In this document: positions 22,701 to 37,700 of the stretch, one piece after another | Layout: each line of letters opens with the position of its first letter | Numbering within the stretch: position 1 is the stretch's first letter | Assembly (NCBI GenBank): GCA_027574665.1 | Contig: CM050650.1 | Span: 99,173,086 to 99,237,085 of the forward strand | Direction: 5' to 3' | Origin: Rhynochetos jubatus | Lineage: Eukaryota; Chordata; Aves; Eurypygiformes; Rhynochetidae | Length of the DNA stretch: 64,000 nucleotides | Made by a program: the position numbers and the translations under genes | Notes under the pieces: generated by a model | The model's database searches: none | What the model was told of the DNA's origin: nothing | The model's input: the letters and a program-made list of their open reading frames with translations, nothing else

Positions 22701-25700
22701 TACAAGGTAGAAGTAGGATATGAAAAGTAACCAAATGAAAACAATTTTTGCATAAAGGAAGCAAACACTAAGATGTCCATGATAGGTTAAAATTCTCTGC
22801 GATTTGGCAAGGAGTCCAAGCAAAACCATTGCTTTTTACCAGTTTAGTTTCACTTGCTGTTGTAAACTAAATTTGGATTTTACCCATGAAATTCTGGACG
22901 CCTTCAGAAAATAAAAATGTTGGATGATCTCCAAGGAGGAATATGTGGTTTGTGGTTGTATTCTGTCAGTGTGGTTGTGTCAGAGCTCCTGAACTAAGTA
23001 GGGACTGTATGTACTAATCACAGCCTCAATTCATCCCCTTTCCCAGAGATATCTAGCTACATAGTAGTTTTAAGCTCCCTCTATGAACTGTGGAGAAACA
23101 TAACCTTCTCTAGAGGTTTCCTAAGTGGAAAATTGAAGACAGAAGAAGCTGTCTTTCTCCACAGAGCGTGTATGAAGTGTGTGGTACAGAAGGACTTCTG
23201 TGCACAGTGCAGCTTATGGTGGCTAATAAACCATTAAGACAGATAATTTTATGGTTGGGATGCTGAAATATTTGGGGATGAATTGTTCTGTGGTGCTGCA
23301 GATACTGGAAAACTCTATTCAATTGATAGCAGAGTGCAGTCACATAAGAAAGTGAAAAAAAGCCATCCTTGTCTCTGTGCTGCTGTGTGTTTTCCTAGAT
23401 GTTGGATTCAGGCAGAGATCAGAGATTTTAGAAATATTTTGATACATTCTCTGACATGAATGAGTAAGCAGATGACTTTTTTGATGAGAAGTTACTCCTG
23501 GCAAAATGTCTGACCGAAATCTAAACATTTGGTGTGTAAATATTTACATGGTTCAGTATTAATTCTACTTTTGTCATTGCCTTTTAAAAATTGCTACTGG
23601 TAGCTCCCGTTGAAAGAGCCTTAAACAAAATGAACTAAAAATTCATATGTATTGACAGCAGCTGCACATAAGTCTGAGAAAGTTTAAAAGTTTTGAATTA
23701 TAGTTCCTTGACACTTACAGTCCTAAATTTATGATTGGTTTTGGTAGTGTTTACAAATGAATGGATTTTGCTTATTACAAATATTGCTGTACTCTTAAAC
23801 CGTGTTTCTTCTTCTTTCAGAATGGAGAGGTAGGCTCAATCCTAAACTGCTCAAACTCGGTTTAAGGTAGTATTTGACTTTATATAAACTCCTCATTATT
23901 CTAGGGAATATACACTTTGTTTTGAAAAGTGGACAGAGGTTTGCTAAACTTAAAAGTGCTGGATTACCATTGCTTGAACTCTAGTCAGTGGACGGATTCT
24001 GTTTTCTGAAGAAACCCATGTTTATTAGAATTAATGGCCAGATTTTTTCCCTGGTTCAATTCAGTTGCTCTTATTTGCAGGACTGGATGCTGTTGCAAAG
24101 TGAATAGGGTTATGCACAGTCATGTAGCTTTTATCTTCATCGTGCTCATGAGAGCTCTCTAGAGGAGAACTTGTTTGAAGGCTTAATGTGATAGCTTCCC
24201 TAACCATCCTTCTAACTCCACTTGGTGCCATTGCAAAGGATGGGTTTTGATCAATCATTTGACCCTGGGAAAGAATTCCATTCAGACAACATTGTTAAAA
24301 CTCTGCATTATTTTAGAAAATATGAGTAAAATGTTATAGAAAGTGTTTAGGTAATGAATACAAAATTTCCTTCTCTGTATCTTGGATTCTTAAATTTTTG
24401 CCTTTCCATAGCTCTAAGATAGTTGGGAGACCTGCTCAGTAAGTAGGAGACTTGGGCTTTAGATCCTTTTCGGGCTTGCCTCAGACGATAGCATGTCGAT
24501 TGGTTATGGTCATTATGCTGTACATAATATTTATTACATTTTTTACAAACTTTAATTAAATAGTTATATTTGATAATTGATCACACTTCAAATGATGACT
24601 ATCAGTTAGTGTAGGAGAAGAGTTTTGCATGTTGCCAGATGTAAAATAACCAAACTATATGACAAAGTATTTGTGGAAAAGCAAAAAGAGTTCCAGAGCC
24701 CAGTTTCAGTACTTAATGTTTATTTATTTTTCTTCTGGGTAAAATGATGAATTCTTGCATGCAAAGTAGTTGGAGGGCAGTATTCAGGTAAGCAGAATTT
24801 TCAGCTGAACAAAGGCATGAAAGCCAAGAACTATGCAACCTAAAGAAAACAGGCTTTGTATAATGTTATGATATGTTTGTTGAATGCTTTTAGCATGTGT
24901 ATTGATGGCTGGTTTCACTTTTGATAGTGCATGAACGGTCCTAGTGATGTAGGCTCTACACCTGCACCCTGTATATGCCCCCCAGGAAAACAAGGACCTC
25001 CAGGCCCTAAAGTAAGTTTCCATTCTGTCTTATTAAGCATACACAACTTTTTTTTCCCCCCAAATTGTATGTTGGCCAATCATAGTCAGGCTGACTAAAA
25101 AAATGTAGGGGAAAAGTTCTCCTAGTCCTGGTTTCCAGTGCATGAATATGCACTGGACAGGCTTGACATGGACAGACTGGAGATTTGGGTGGAGAGAAAT
25201 CTAGTTAAGTTCAACAAAGGCAAGTGTAGGGTCCTGCACCTGGCGAGGAATAACCCCAGGCACTGGTACAGGTTGTGGATTGATCTGCTGGAAAGCAGAG
25301 ACGGACCCTCTGCAGAGAGGGACCTGGGAATACTGGGGGACAATCAGTTGCCCACGAGCCAGCCATGTGCCCTGGTCACCAAGAAGGCCAGTGGTATCCT
25401 GGGATGCATTAAAAAGAGCGTGGCCAGCGGGTCAAGGGAGGTTATCCTCCCCTTTTACTCTGCCCTAGTGAGGCCGCATCTGGAGTGCTGTGTCCAGTTC
25501 TGGGCTCACCAGTTCAAGAAAGACAGGGAACTACTGAAGAGAGTCCAGCGGGAGGCCTATGAACATGATCAGGGGAATGGAGTGGCTCTCTTATGAGGAA
25601 AGGCTGAGAGGGCTGGGTCTGTTTAGCCTGGAGAAGAGGAGGCTGAGGGGGGATCTAATCAGTGCTTATAGATATCTAAGGGGCGGATGTCAAGAGGATG

Positions 25701-28700
25701 GGGTCAGACTCTTATCGTGGTGCCCAGTGACAACACAAGGGGCAACGAGCACAAACAGGAACACAGGAAATTGCATCTCGACATGAGGAAAATCTTCTTT
25801 ATGCTGAGGATGCCAGAGCACTGGAAGGGGCTGCCCAGAGAGGTTGTGGAATCTCCTTCTCTGGAGATATTCAAATCCTGCCTGAATGTGTTCCTGTCCA
25901 GCCTGCTTTAGATGAACCTGCTTTGGCAGGGCGGTTGGACAAGATGACCTCAGAAGGTTCCTTACACCCTGTGATTCTGTGAATATAGTGATTAGGATCC
26001 TCAAGGACAGGCTTTAGTGCCATAACACCTAATAACACAAATATGTGTTTATGTTTTAAGGAAAATGCTCATGGATGTAAAATTGTTTCTTTGCTACTCT
26101 TCAGCAAATGATCTTGCACTGTTAAATATTTGAGAATTAAATGATTTGCTAATAAAAGTCTTTAAATGGAGAGGGGTTTTTCCTTCTTTGTTAAAGGGTG
26201 GACTAGATGCTTACTAGTTCCACCTTAGGTGTTGTGATGACCTCCCTTCAGTGATGGTAAAGGATTAAAATGAGAACCAAACCTTAGTCTCAGATGTCTA
26301 ACATTGCCAACTCAAGTCCCTAGTGTTTTGCTGCAGTACTTTTCTCAATAACTCTGCTATCTGGTGCTTCCAGTGTTACTAGCTTGCCTTATAAGGGTAG
26401 ACAAGAAAACCCCAAACCACTTGTCTTTCATTAAGGAAATGATTAAAAATACTCTACTGTCATAGTATAAGGGGTTAACAGTCTGCCATAGCTACCTCAA
26501 GTCAAAGGGGTTTTTTGCTACGATGGTAAGGGTTTCTAATCAGGGAATTGGAATCCACAAGACGGAGATCATTACTATTTCATAGAATCATGGACTGGTT
26601 TGGGTTGGAAGGGATCTTAAAGATCATCTAGTTCCAACCCCCCTGCCATGGGCAGGGACACCCTCCACTAGACCAGGTTGCTCAAAGCCTCCTCCAGCCT
26701 GGCCTTGAACACTTACAGGGATGGGGCATCCACAGCTTCTCTGGGCAACCTGTTCCAGTGCTTCACCACCCTCTCCATGAAGAATTTCTTCCTGATATCT
26801 AATCTAAATCTCCTTGTTTTCAATTTAAACTTCTTACCCCTTGTCCTGTCACTACAGGCCCTTGTAAAAAGTACCCCTCGTCCCCCCCCCCCCCCCCTTC
26901 CTTATATGCCTCCAAATCTATTTCACGTAATAGATTTTTTTGTTGTCTTCTACATTATTTTTTTCTTTCTCTTGAACATATTAGAACAAAATAAGAAGTA
27001 TTTATAATTTAAAAAACCTGAAAGCCATGTCCTGTAAAGTATGGAGTATGAAATATCAGAATTAGTTGACTTACACAATTTTATTTAGAACCCAGCTTCA
27101 TGTACAATTTTTTGGTTGCACTGCAGTATAGTATTTGTTTGGGCATAACCAGATAATACAGATGACAACAGATGGTGCCTAACACAAAAGACTGCAGAAA
27201 AAGTGAAAAGGAAGCAAATTTAAAATTGTACAGGTTATCTTAGTTACAGTATTTCTTAACTTTTGAATACTGGACTTTGGAACCATATAAATTTAAACTT
27301 AATTTTTGTGTTTGTAATGTTAATGGAGTAAAATAAAATAAATTCAAAACAATTAAAAATATGATTAACTGATATTTTAAGCTTTTCAAGTTAAAGGCAC
27401 AAAATTTCATGGTTTAGATAGTATATTTGAAAGCAAATTTATTTTCGCTCAAATCTCAAACCTAGACTTCTTAATTTGGACAATAATAATTCTGGATAAC
27501 CTACTGTTAATTGAGAAAATTATAACTGGAATGCTTGTCTAAGAGACATTTTTCTATATCCTTTCCCATTTAGTTCAGCATTAAATTTCTGTGATTTATA
27601 AGTGAAAAGATGTTTTTCACAGTCACATTGAAAGCTAGTTTCCTATTTCCCTCTTCACGTTCTCTCTGCTTATAACAATTCTGCCGTTGTAACTGACCTG
27701 CAGGTCTGTTTGTGGTTCAGGCTGAAGAAAGTGGTACCTGCTTAATGCGCCTGTAGAAGTAAAATGTTTTTATAGATCAAGTCTCAGTGGATTTTGCTGT
27801 GCTCAAACTAAGTCTGTTAGTAAAATAAACAGTGAACTTTAATACACTAGGAGGATATATTTAGTAGGACATTAAGTTCCTGCTTTCTTACCATAAACGT
27901 GAAGTATGGGGAACCAACTTTTCCTTTAACATGGTCGCAACAGAGGTTATGAAAATACTTGCAAATGCCTTATAAGAAGAAATCTAAATATCTTTTATAG
28001 ACTGCAATATATGTGTGGAGAGAGACGTTCAGTATTTGTCAGGTTTTAATCCTGGATCCTGCTTTTCTAGTGCTTTTGCTTTGAGGACTATACTCAGTCA
28101 AAGCAGGTGAGAGGTTTCTTAAGAGTAGAACTGCTAGATTAACAAGGTTTTAATTAAGATTTTTTCATCTATTTGATGAAGAGAGCTGTTATTTCTGTTC
28201 ATTAAGACATTAAAAAGCTTGAAAGCATTTGAGATGATGGGCCAAACTTGTGCTGTAACTGAGCGTGGGCTCACTTCTCCGAGTCCTGCACAAGAAGTTA
28301 GGGAGAATTTTCCCAGGGAGGGAGTTACAAGATCAGGGCTTTTTTTTGTGCTAGGAATTATTCCTCAGTAGCAGGTATCTGGGCTTGCAGCCAGTGTTTT
28401 GTAGAATGTATTAGGGTTAAGGTTGCTCTCTGTTAATTTTAAAATGCTCTATCATATATTTTATGTGTTTACATATTGCTTCTCCATAGGGTGACCCTGG
28501 GCAGCCTGGAAATCATGGTTATCCTGGTCAGCCTGGTCCAGACGGTAAGCCTGTGAGTACTAAAAACTTAGTCATATATTGTAAATGCAAAACTAACAGG
28601 AGAAAAGACATGTACCACTGATAGCAGATTTTCAAATTTAGATGATTGTGTCTCCATTCTTTCAAACTGTGACTGTCACTTAAGCACTATCTGGATGTAA

Positions 28701-31700
28701 CAATTCTATGAATATGTTAGTCATAGTATTTTTGTTTCAAGCTAAAATATTGTAAATATGAATGATAGCATGAGTTAGGGGCTGTTGGAAATCAGAGAAT
28801 GGGCTATGAGTGTTCCTGTTGGTCTTTGCATCAGTTTGCAGCAGTTACTACCTTTTGATCTTCAATCTTCACTGCTTAACAATATTTGCATCAGAAAGGA
28901 TTTTAGCTACCCTAGTCCCATCTAGTTTGTTTTAGGGATTTCTTCTCATACTTAAGCCTGGTTTATTTAATTTCTTTTTAGGCTGCCTTAAGTAGTCCAT
29001 CACAACATGTAGACATGCATATGCAGTGTTAATATATTTCGCAGTTCTAAACACTATGTGTTAAAACATACATCACAAAAATAGCTGTATTTTTCTCTTT
29101 ACCCTAAATTTTACTTTTTAAGCTGACATTGCATTAGCGTAGATGGTAACGACTGGAAGAAAGTAGATGAATAATATATATCCCTAAAATAAAAGTGACA
29201 GTTTTGGGAATGGCTTGTCTGGTCTTAACATTTTTTATTGTAATAAAACCAAATAAATATTAAAAGATATATTAGATTTCTGAATCTATTTGGAAGCCTC
29301 TAAGGTACTGACAGTCAAGCATCTTTGTTGAGTAAGATTTTATTAACAGCCCGCTGTCTCTGTATCACCGAAGTGGTGCAGTGCATGTGTGTTAAGAGAA
29401 GGCAGGGCAAAAATGGGGACACTTGACCACCCATGTTTCTTTTCTAAGAATGTGGCTTCTTATGTTAGTTACTATTAATTAGAAGCTATTTTAGTTATAT
29501 TAAAACAAAACAAAAAAAAAAAAGAAGAGAGGTTAAAGACAGTAGGGAGCATTAATAATTTACTTCTGAAAAGAGCATAATTTCTCTGCTTGGATACCAA
29601 AAGCAGGAAAAGTGCATGCACATACTAGAAATTGTTAATTCATTGTAACTTTTCATTCTTATTTTTCTGTCCTGTGGAAAGATTCATGAGGATATTGTAG
29701 ATAATCAGAAGTCTTTCCCACAACTGACCTTGCTTATCAATTTTAGTACCTCTAGCATGTGATTCCTGCTGAAGAAACAGCACCCACCGTCTTTGATGGC
29801 TTCATAAAAACACCTAGCGTTCTATTTCTGTTAGCAATTTTTAATGCTAGTAGTACATTTAATTTCTGCGTCAGCTAAAGATGAAAACAGTGAGATTGAT
29901 ACTTGGAAGAGTGTGTGCTGTCAGGCTAATAAGTATTACCAGTTATAAAGAGAAAGCTCCATGCTTCACATTATAAAATGTTCACATTTCTCCTCTTTTG
30001 TTGCTTAGTTACCTTTTGGCTGTTTATCAGGGACAGCAGCTGCTTCATTTAACTGTGGTGATTCCTTTTGGAAGCAGAGTTACTTTGCTAGGAAAAAATT
30101 AGGCACTGAAAACAAGAAAAGCACTTGTTTCTAAAAAGTGAAATTTCCCATTCTAAAATACAGGACTTGGTATATTGAAACCTGAATTTTTCAGTAGTTC
30201 CACAATCAAAAATCCTAATTTTCCTGTGGTATAAGAACGCTTTTATACTTTTGCTTTGTCTTAAACAGCTTTTGAGAGAAAACAATCTGAGTTGAAATTG
30301 TCGGTCCTATGAAATACTACATTTTGGTTCCAGACAATCATGAAAACACAGATTTTAAAATGAAAATGAGTAGAATCTGAGCTGGGGAAGGGTGGTCTAA
30401 TTAGAATAACTTTTCAGTTGATTATTGATGGTGCCTAAGCTTCTGAAGAGCAGTCCCGTTCTCCTATACAAAGACAGGTAACTGTCTCAACCCAGACTTG
30501 CATGGGAGGTGTCCATCACAGTTTGACCAAGCTGATTGCTGGGAGTGGACTTGCAGTATGGATAAGCAGAGCAGAGCTGTCTTTAATACAGCTAACTCTG
30601 ATATTTTGAGAAATGAAGTGATATTGTGTAAGCTTTCATGAAGCCAGAATATACTGGACATTGGTAGGGAACTGTCAGTTGTCATTCTCTCTTTGAAAAA
30701 ATGCTTAAGACTTTATTTCTGAAGTGTACGGTCAGCAGCAACAATATTGTTTTAGAAACAATTTGTTATGACTTTATCATACTTTTATTAGCAGGTTTCC
30801 CTTTCAATGCTGTATATCTTTCCATAAGCACTGATATCTGTAACAGTGTGAATCATGAGGGAGAAATAAATTGATACTATAATCTTTCTGTAACTCTGCA
30901 ATCTGACAGTTATGGTCTTTTTTCCTGTGAGTGAGTCATAATGTGCATAGATGGGCATTCTCTAAACATAAGAAAGATTAACAGAAGTATTTCAGACAAT
31001 TAGAAGAGAATCAAAAAGCCCCACTAAAGGTGAAATTTACCATTTTGCTGAATCGAAGTCCATATGTTGTTTGAAGTGTTTACAGTTAAACCTTAAAGCT
31101 TTATTAACTAAGCTTTTTGAAAAATCATCTGTAGCTTTTTGCACTTGTTCTTTGTAAGGACATAATTGCAAACTTATTAGATCATCTGCAACTATGGCCA
31201 GTACATTATTGTTACTTATAGTAGATTCTTGGGTGCTTTCCAGGCTAGCTTTTAGCCATGAACAATGGGAGATGCTTTAGATACACTGTGCAGGAAAACA
31301 GATTCCTCTCTCTGTCTTTTTCTTTCTGTTTTACTTACTTATTTGCTAATACAACTTGCACATTTTCTGTGCTGTCAGTGATTTTCCTTGTTTGAGGTAA
31401 CTTTGCTCATATGAATCTTTTTAGCTGTATCCCCTGGGTAACTCTGAAAAGCAAGCTCTCAGTTCAGACAGCACAATAGGCTCACAGGTAGTTGTGTAGT
31501 CAGTGTTGTTTAACCAAATGGCTTTTGCATGAAAAGCTTTTCCTGGAAAGTCAGTCTTTTCTGTTCCCAAACACATTTTTATGTTCTCTAAAGTTATTCC
31601 AGTTTGCCTATCTGGTATTCATTTTCTTGGAACAGTATAACTGGACAACAAAATGTTTCTTCCTCTGAGAAAGGTTTTAGGCATCTTACTATATGTAACT

Positions 31701-34700
31701 GATTTTTAAAGTAGAACTACAAATAAAATTTAGTTTATTGTTTGTAGGATGGTTAGATTGTTGTAATACTTATGGTCCAGAAAAATTCAAATTCCCATGA
31801 ATATCTTCAACATTATCAGAAAATAATTTTTCACCTGGTGTTACCCAGTAAAATTGTTTGGTGTATCATTTGAGGGAGTGAACATAATAAACATGACTCA
31901 TTTCAATAATTCTTCTATTGTTTTTAAATAGTTTTGTTTATAGGTTCTTTGGGTTTTTTCCTTTAATTACCACCTCTGTTTATTTTTCATCCTCTGATAC
32001 GTGCAATAAAGATCAACTGAAGTAACTGGAGAAAAGCACAGAAGTGAGAAACATAAATAATGAAAATACATGTCTTTCAATCAAAAATGTCATTTGAGAC
32101 CTGAAATGATTAAATTGTTGTGTCAGGAGAAATAGCACTGGTAAATAAGAACAGGGATAAAAATAGTATTTGGATCTTAACTGGAACTCATTTTAATGGG
32201 CATTATTCATCAGAAAGAAGCAGCTGGAGTGGTTGCTGGCCCTGAGAACACTCAGCAGCCCAAGTGTATGGTCACAAAGACATTTTTTATTCCAAAGGAT
32301 ACTTTATATGTACCGGGAAAAAACTCAAGACAAAGAATAAATGAACAGGGTCTAGGCAGTGATCACTTGTGGCTAATAGAGGTGATAGGTTATCAGTCTG
32401 CTGAAAGAAAGGAAAAAATATGCTTATTTTTCAATTTTGAACTTTAAACCAGGCAGCTGGCAAATTTGGACAATTTTCCAGTGTTCTATCTAGTTTCATT
32501 CATGAAAGTTTGGAACCATTTGCCGTGTCTTTACAGTGTGCACAAGCAATAAGCCATTTAAAAATATTGTGGGGCTGACTTAAACTGATATACACAGATG
32601 CAGAGTTCATGAGGTATCAATATCCTCACATAACAAGTAATTTCTGATAATTCCAAAATCTATAGGGCATTATTGCAGCTGTACTAGCTAGAGTTTAATT
32701 ATATTTGGTGATCAACTGAGGGCTGAAGCTTTTATAATGAACTTAGTATAATGACAATGTCCAGCTATTTCAACAGTACTTTTGGAATAAGAATGGGTAA
32801 TAGGATTACCTGTACTATTGGATGGTTTGCCTGGGGATTTAAGTTGATATAAACTCTGCAGCTACTCAGGAAATTTTCAGATGTAGTTGATAATTCAGCT
32901 CTAAAATGCTGCTCTCAGTTCCAGAAAAAAAATGCATATTCCTCAGTAACACTGTGACCTTGTTAGTCTTAGAAGAAATATGTTTGCTCCATTCTGGCTA
33001 ATACAGTCACATAATGGTTCACTGAGGCCTACTACTTTGACATCAGGGTGATGCCTGATGCTGACTTGTATTGCATATGGCTATACATTTCAGACAAAAG
33101 GCCATATGGCTATCTTGAGCAGTGGCCAAGGGCAGATGATAAGGATGAACATATAAGCAGTGAGCAGGAAGTTATACTCCTTGGTACATCATCCCATCTC
33201 CCAGAAGTCTGAAGCTTGGGAACATTTTAAGCTGGATCTATGACATTGAAGCACTGGAACAGGTTGCCCAGAGAAGCTGTGGGTGCCCCATCCCTGGAAG
33301 TGTTCCAGGCCAGGCTGGATGAGGCTTTGAGCAACCTGGTCTAGTGGAGGGTGTCCCTGCCCATGCCAGGGGGCTTGGAACTAGATGGTCTTTAAGATCT
33401 CTTCCAACCCAAACCACTCTGTGATTCTATGAACTGTCTCTGCAGTGAAGTCCCATTGTCTACACATACCAAAACACAAAAGTGAAGGGCAGATACAGCA
33501 TTAGATCACAAACTTAATTAAATGCAGCTTTTACCCTCCAATATAAGTTTGGGGGTGACTCCTGTCAAAGATTTGTAATTACCTGAACATTATTATGAGA
33601 AAAAATACAGAAAAAAGTTTTCATTTCCTTGTCTGTTTCCTTTTTTTTTTTTTTTTTGCTTTGTTCTGTTTTGGCCTGTTTAATTCTTTCTGTATTTGAT
33701 TACACTTCCTTCCATTGGCTACTCTGCCATCTGCCTAGGCTTCTAGAGCTCAGAACCCCTAGCAGTATATTTTACCTGAGCATGATGTTCTGGGCTGAAA
33801 TACTACAGAGGGGGGGAAACATGGTTATTAAATAAAATCACACAATCACAGAATGGTTTGGGTTGGAAGGGACCTTAAAGATCATCTAGTTCCAACCCCC
33901 CTGCCATGGGCAGGGACACCCTCCACTAGACCAGGTTGCTCAAAGCCTCATCCAGCCTGGCCTGGAACACTTCCAGGGATGGGGCATCTACAGTTTCTCT
34001 GGGCAACCTGTTCCAGTGCTTCACCACCCTCTCCATGAAGAATTTCTTCCTGATATCTGATCCAAATCTACCTTCTTTCAGTTTAAACCCATTACCCCCT
34101 GTCCTATCACTACAGGCCCTGGTAAAAAGCCCCCCTCCAGCTTCCTTGTAGGCCCCTTCAGGTACTGGAAGGCTGCAATAAGGTCTCCCCGGACCCTTCT
34201 CTTCCTTCCAGCCTTCCAGGCTTAACAAGCCTGAGGAAAGATAAAATGCTTAATTCAATTACTGCAAGTACTTTCTAACATTTCTGTTGCTCCACAGGAT
34301 TTTAGTTACTGATGTTGCCAGGGAGGGAGAAGGTCATAGCATGACTGCAAATTTGAGTGTAGGCATGGATACATGTCTGAATAGCTGTAAGAATTTCTGT
34401 CCTTTAAGATGTAATCTATTTTATGAAAATTGTTTGAAAACTTCGCTTCTAATGCTATAGATAATTGTGCTTTAAATGTACTAAAGATTTTCTGCAAGTG
34501 ACTTCCACAAGAGGCCCGAAGACCTTTCTGTCAGGGTATTTTTCCTAACACCAAATTAAATTTTTCTTTTGCAGTTGAATTCCATTGTGCTTAGTTACAT
34601 CGCCCTAAATAGTTTTATTTACTTACTGTTTACAGTCCTTAAATATCTTTCAACCATTACTGTTGATCCTTAGTTATTTCCTAGCCAAACAGCTTGTTTA

Positions 34701-37700
34701 CTTCTCCCTTGTCTTTCCCAAGTAGTCCTGTTGTCATGCCTTTGTCATTTATGTTGCTCAGTGACTCCAAAAGCTTTTCAGTGAGGAGGTGTGCAGCGCA
34801 GTCATCATTACCTAATCAGTACATACTCTATTTTTATTTTTACTTTATATTTGTCTGATGCGATATACCTGTGAATGCTGTCTGAACTTTTGTCCTTTAG
34901 GCATGCAAGTGTGTTGAAGATATGCTTCTGAGATTTACTCTGCTATTAAACCTAAAAGTTCTTTGGAATTAATACTTCTCATATGTCCTACTTGCTCATT
35001 TTTTCCCTATAGGTAAACTAACTTTCATTTTCCAGCAAGGCTTGTAATTCACTGATGATGACATTACTGCTAATTTGTCAGTGTCTTTTATGTCAGTTCT
35101 CGTGCTTAAGAAGCCTGTTCAACTTTTTTCCCTTGGAATCATTTGTAAATTATTGCCATTTTATTTAAATTCCAAAGTTACACTTTATGTGTGATTTTTA
35201 AAAATACCTAGCCTTCTGGTACAAAACTAAGCATCTCAGTATCTTGCTGAGATGCTCAGTATCACTTTGCCTTTACAGATTTTCAGACACTAGGAACTCA
35301 TCAGTACTGTTCCCACCCACAACAAATTGAGAGGGAGAGTTTGTATAATCATGATTTCAGTTGCACTGGTGTACGATAATTAAGGAAAATACAAACAAAG
35401 TGCTGTGGTGTAGTGCTGACTGACAGCATTGATGGAACATTATAGGTGGGATTCAGTTTAAGACATCTGCTTTTGGTGTTTATATATGTACAGAGATGCT
35501 GGGTGTCTAAATGCCAATGTTAGTTGACAGATATCTAACTAATATACTCCAGGAAGCATGGCATTCTTATGCTCTAAGGTATTTTGTCTTGCCCATGCTG
35601 CTGCTTCAAGAAGAGGAATGCCTCCCAAGTATTTTGTGCCACTATCTTCTGACAGACGTGGGAGTCTTAGGAATCTCATAAAGCAGTAGATGCCTATGTT
35701 TAAGCAGTTGGATTCAAAACTGACTGTCAATTTCAGGGTTAGCCATAATACTTTTCACACCATTTTTGTGTCTTCTGAAAAGTTCATGAGAGAAGACCAA
35801 GTCCAAATGGAAGGATTCCTGAAAGGAGTTTGCAGAGATGTGGGTGTAGGTATCTTCCAAGTGACACAGGGTAGGACAAGAGGAAATGGCCTCAAGTTGC
35901 ACCAGGAGAGGTTTAGATTGGATATTAAGAAAAAAATTCTTCACTGAAAGGGTTGTCAGGTATTGGAACAGGCTGCCCAGGGAAGTAGTTGAGTCACCAT
36001 CCCTGGAGGTGTTTAAAAGAGGTGTAGATGAGGCACTTAGGGACTTGGCAGTGTTAGGTTGATGGTTGGACTTGATCTTAGTGTTCTTTTCTAACCTAAA
36101 AGATTGTATGATTCCAATTCTTTTTGGTAGAAAATTTAGTGCTTTCACCTTATTTGAAAGTGAACCTTCAGTCCTGAACTTGTCTGTGTCAACTGAAAAA
36201 GGAATTTTCACTTTTGTCCCTTTTACATAAAATGTCAGCTATGGCACAGCTGATCTTGGAGCGTATGTATGTATGTCACATACATACCCCTACAGAGGGC
36301 TTTGAGGTTAGGGAATGAGGACTTGAGTTGACTTTAGTGTGAAAAAAATTGTAGGTGTTAACATACAGTTTGATGATCCATACTGCAAAGTAGTGATACA
36401 AAGACATGCTCAGTTTTTACAAAAGCTGATTTTCGTAATTTATAAAGTGTTTTTAACTTGTCCAAACAATTGCTATGTTATTTGTACCAGACAGTGATTC
36501 TAATTTTTGTGACTTTCTGTGGATTTCCTTTTGAGTCTTCTCTATTCCGGCTTTCCATGGCTCTGAGACCATGTTACAAGATCTAGCTCTGAGCAGCTTT
36601 GTAAGCTGAACACTCTTCTGCCATCCTCAATTCATCTTGTGAACTTTGAAATTCAGTTCAGCCAGGAAATTTTCCTCCTCTACTTCTTCCCCTACTTAGT
36701 TAGAAGGAGAAGGAAAGGAAATGCGTTTCAGAGATCCAAAATGTGAAATAAAGATTTATTTATACAGAATTATATCCTAGAGGAAGTAATATGAACTGTC
36801 TGCTTTTTTTTAAAAGAAATAAAAGGTTAAACTTTTCAAGGCATTTTTTGGCTTGGTGAATCGTTTCAGCTACCCGTGAGGCTTTATAAGCAATCTGGGA
36901 ATGCTACACCACTTACAGTTAAAGCTGATTTTGCTAGAACAACCTTATGCACTAGAAGTGAAAGGCTTGATAAAGGATACATGTATGCCAGAGACCTAGA
37001 ATTCTGTTTACTTCTGTACTAAACATTACCAGCTGGCTCGTTGGGCATCTGCTCAAATGTCTTTTGGGAAGAGGGCACAGCAAGTACTCTCTTATATCTA
37101 ACCCAGCAAATAATTTTAGCCCTTTATTATTCCCAGGAAGCTTTGACTGATTTAAAGAAGAAATCACATGTACACATTGCCTTTTTTGTACAGAAAAGGT
37201 TCCATTAGCTCCTTTTTACCAGTGTGGTAATCTCCCTATTAAATTTTATGCTAAGTTTTTAAGACTGAAGTTCATTTAGAAATGCAATTATTAGTTCTTT
37301 CAGTTCAAACCAAGATCAAATTCTGGCTATTTGAAATTGGATAGTCCATTTTATGGGATTTATCAAATTTAGTTTGGGCTCTCTGTCGAAAGGTCTGAGC
37401 CAAATAGCCTTAAAATTTTGTAGGACAATTTCTCTTCTTATTTTGTCTGTTTTCTCAAAAAAAACCCTCTTTGTAGCTCATGTTGTCCATTGGAATGACT
37501 TTTTTTTTTTTTTTTAATTGAGCTAGGTAAAATTCCTATTCTTCAGTTACTTGCCTCTGTTAAAGGATTCTTCTAAAGCACTTGTTAATTTTGTATAAAA
37601 ACTGGCTTTCTTTGCTGTACTCATTGAATCCAATCTATCAAAACACCTCAGGCATGCATTTTGGGTTCTGTAAAGGTTATCTTGTTCTGCAAATGTTGAT

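Larger units (their letters stand above)
25012..28489 (+). other. COL21A1: COL21A1 intron 8 (3.5 kb)
   Basis: The intron is GT-AG. It contains a sense CR1 (25136-25984) close to the donor and an antisense CR1 (26581-26913). The rest shows no features. Confidence 0.85.

Noticed and set aside
25690..26004. 104-codon minus-strand frame
   Set aside because: It is antisense to the CR1 at 25136-25984.
35714..36211. 165-codon minus-strand frame, the longest in the window
   Set aside because: It is antisense to the CR1 at 35836-36114 plus flanking intron. It reads as repeat-derived sequence ([19 protein letters not shown]).
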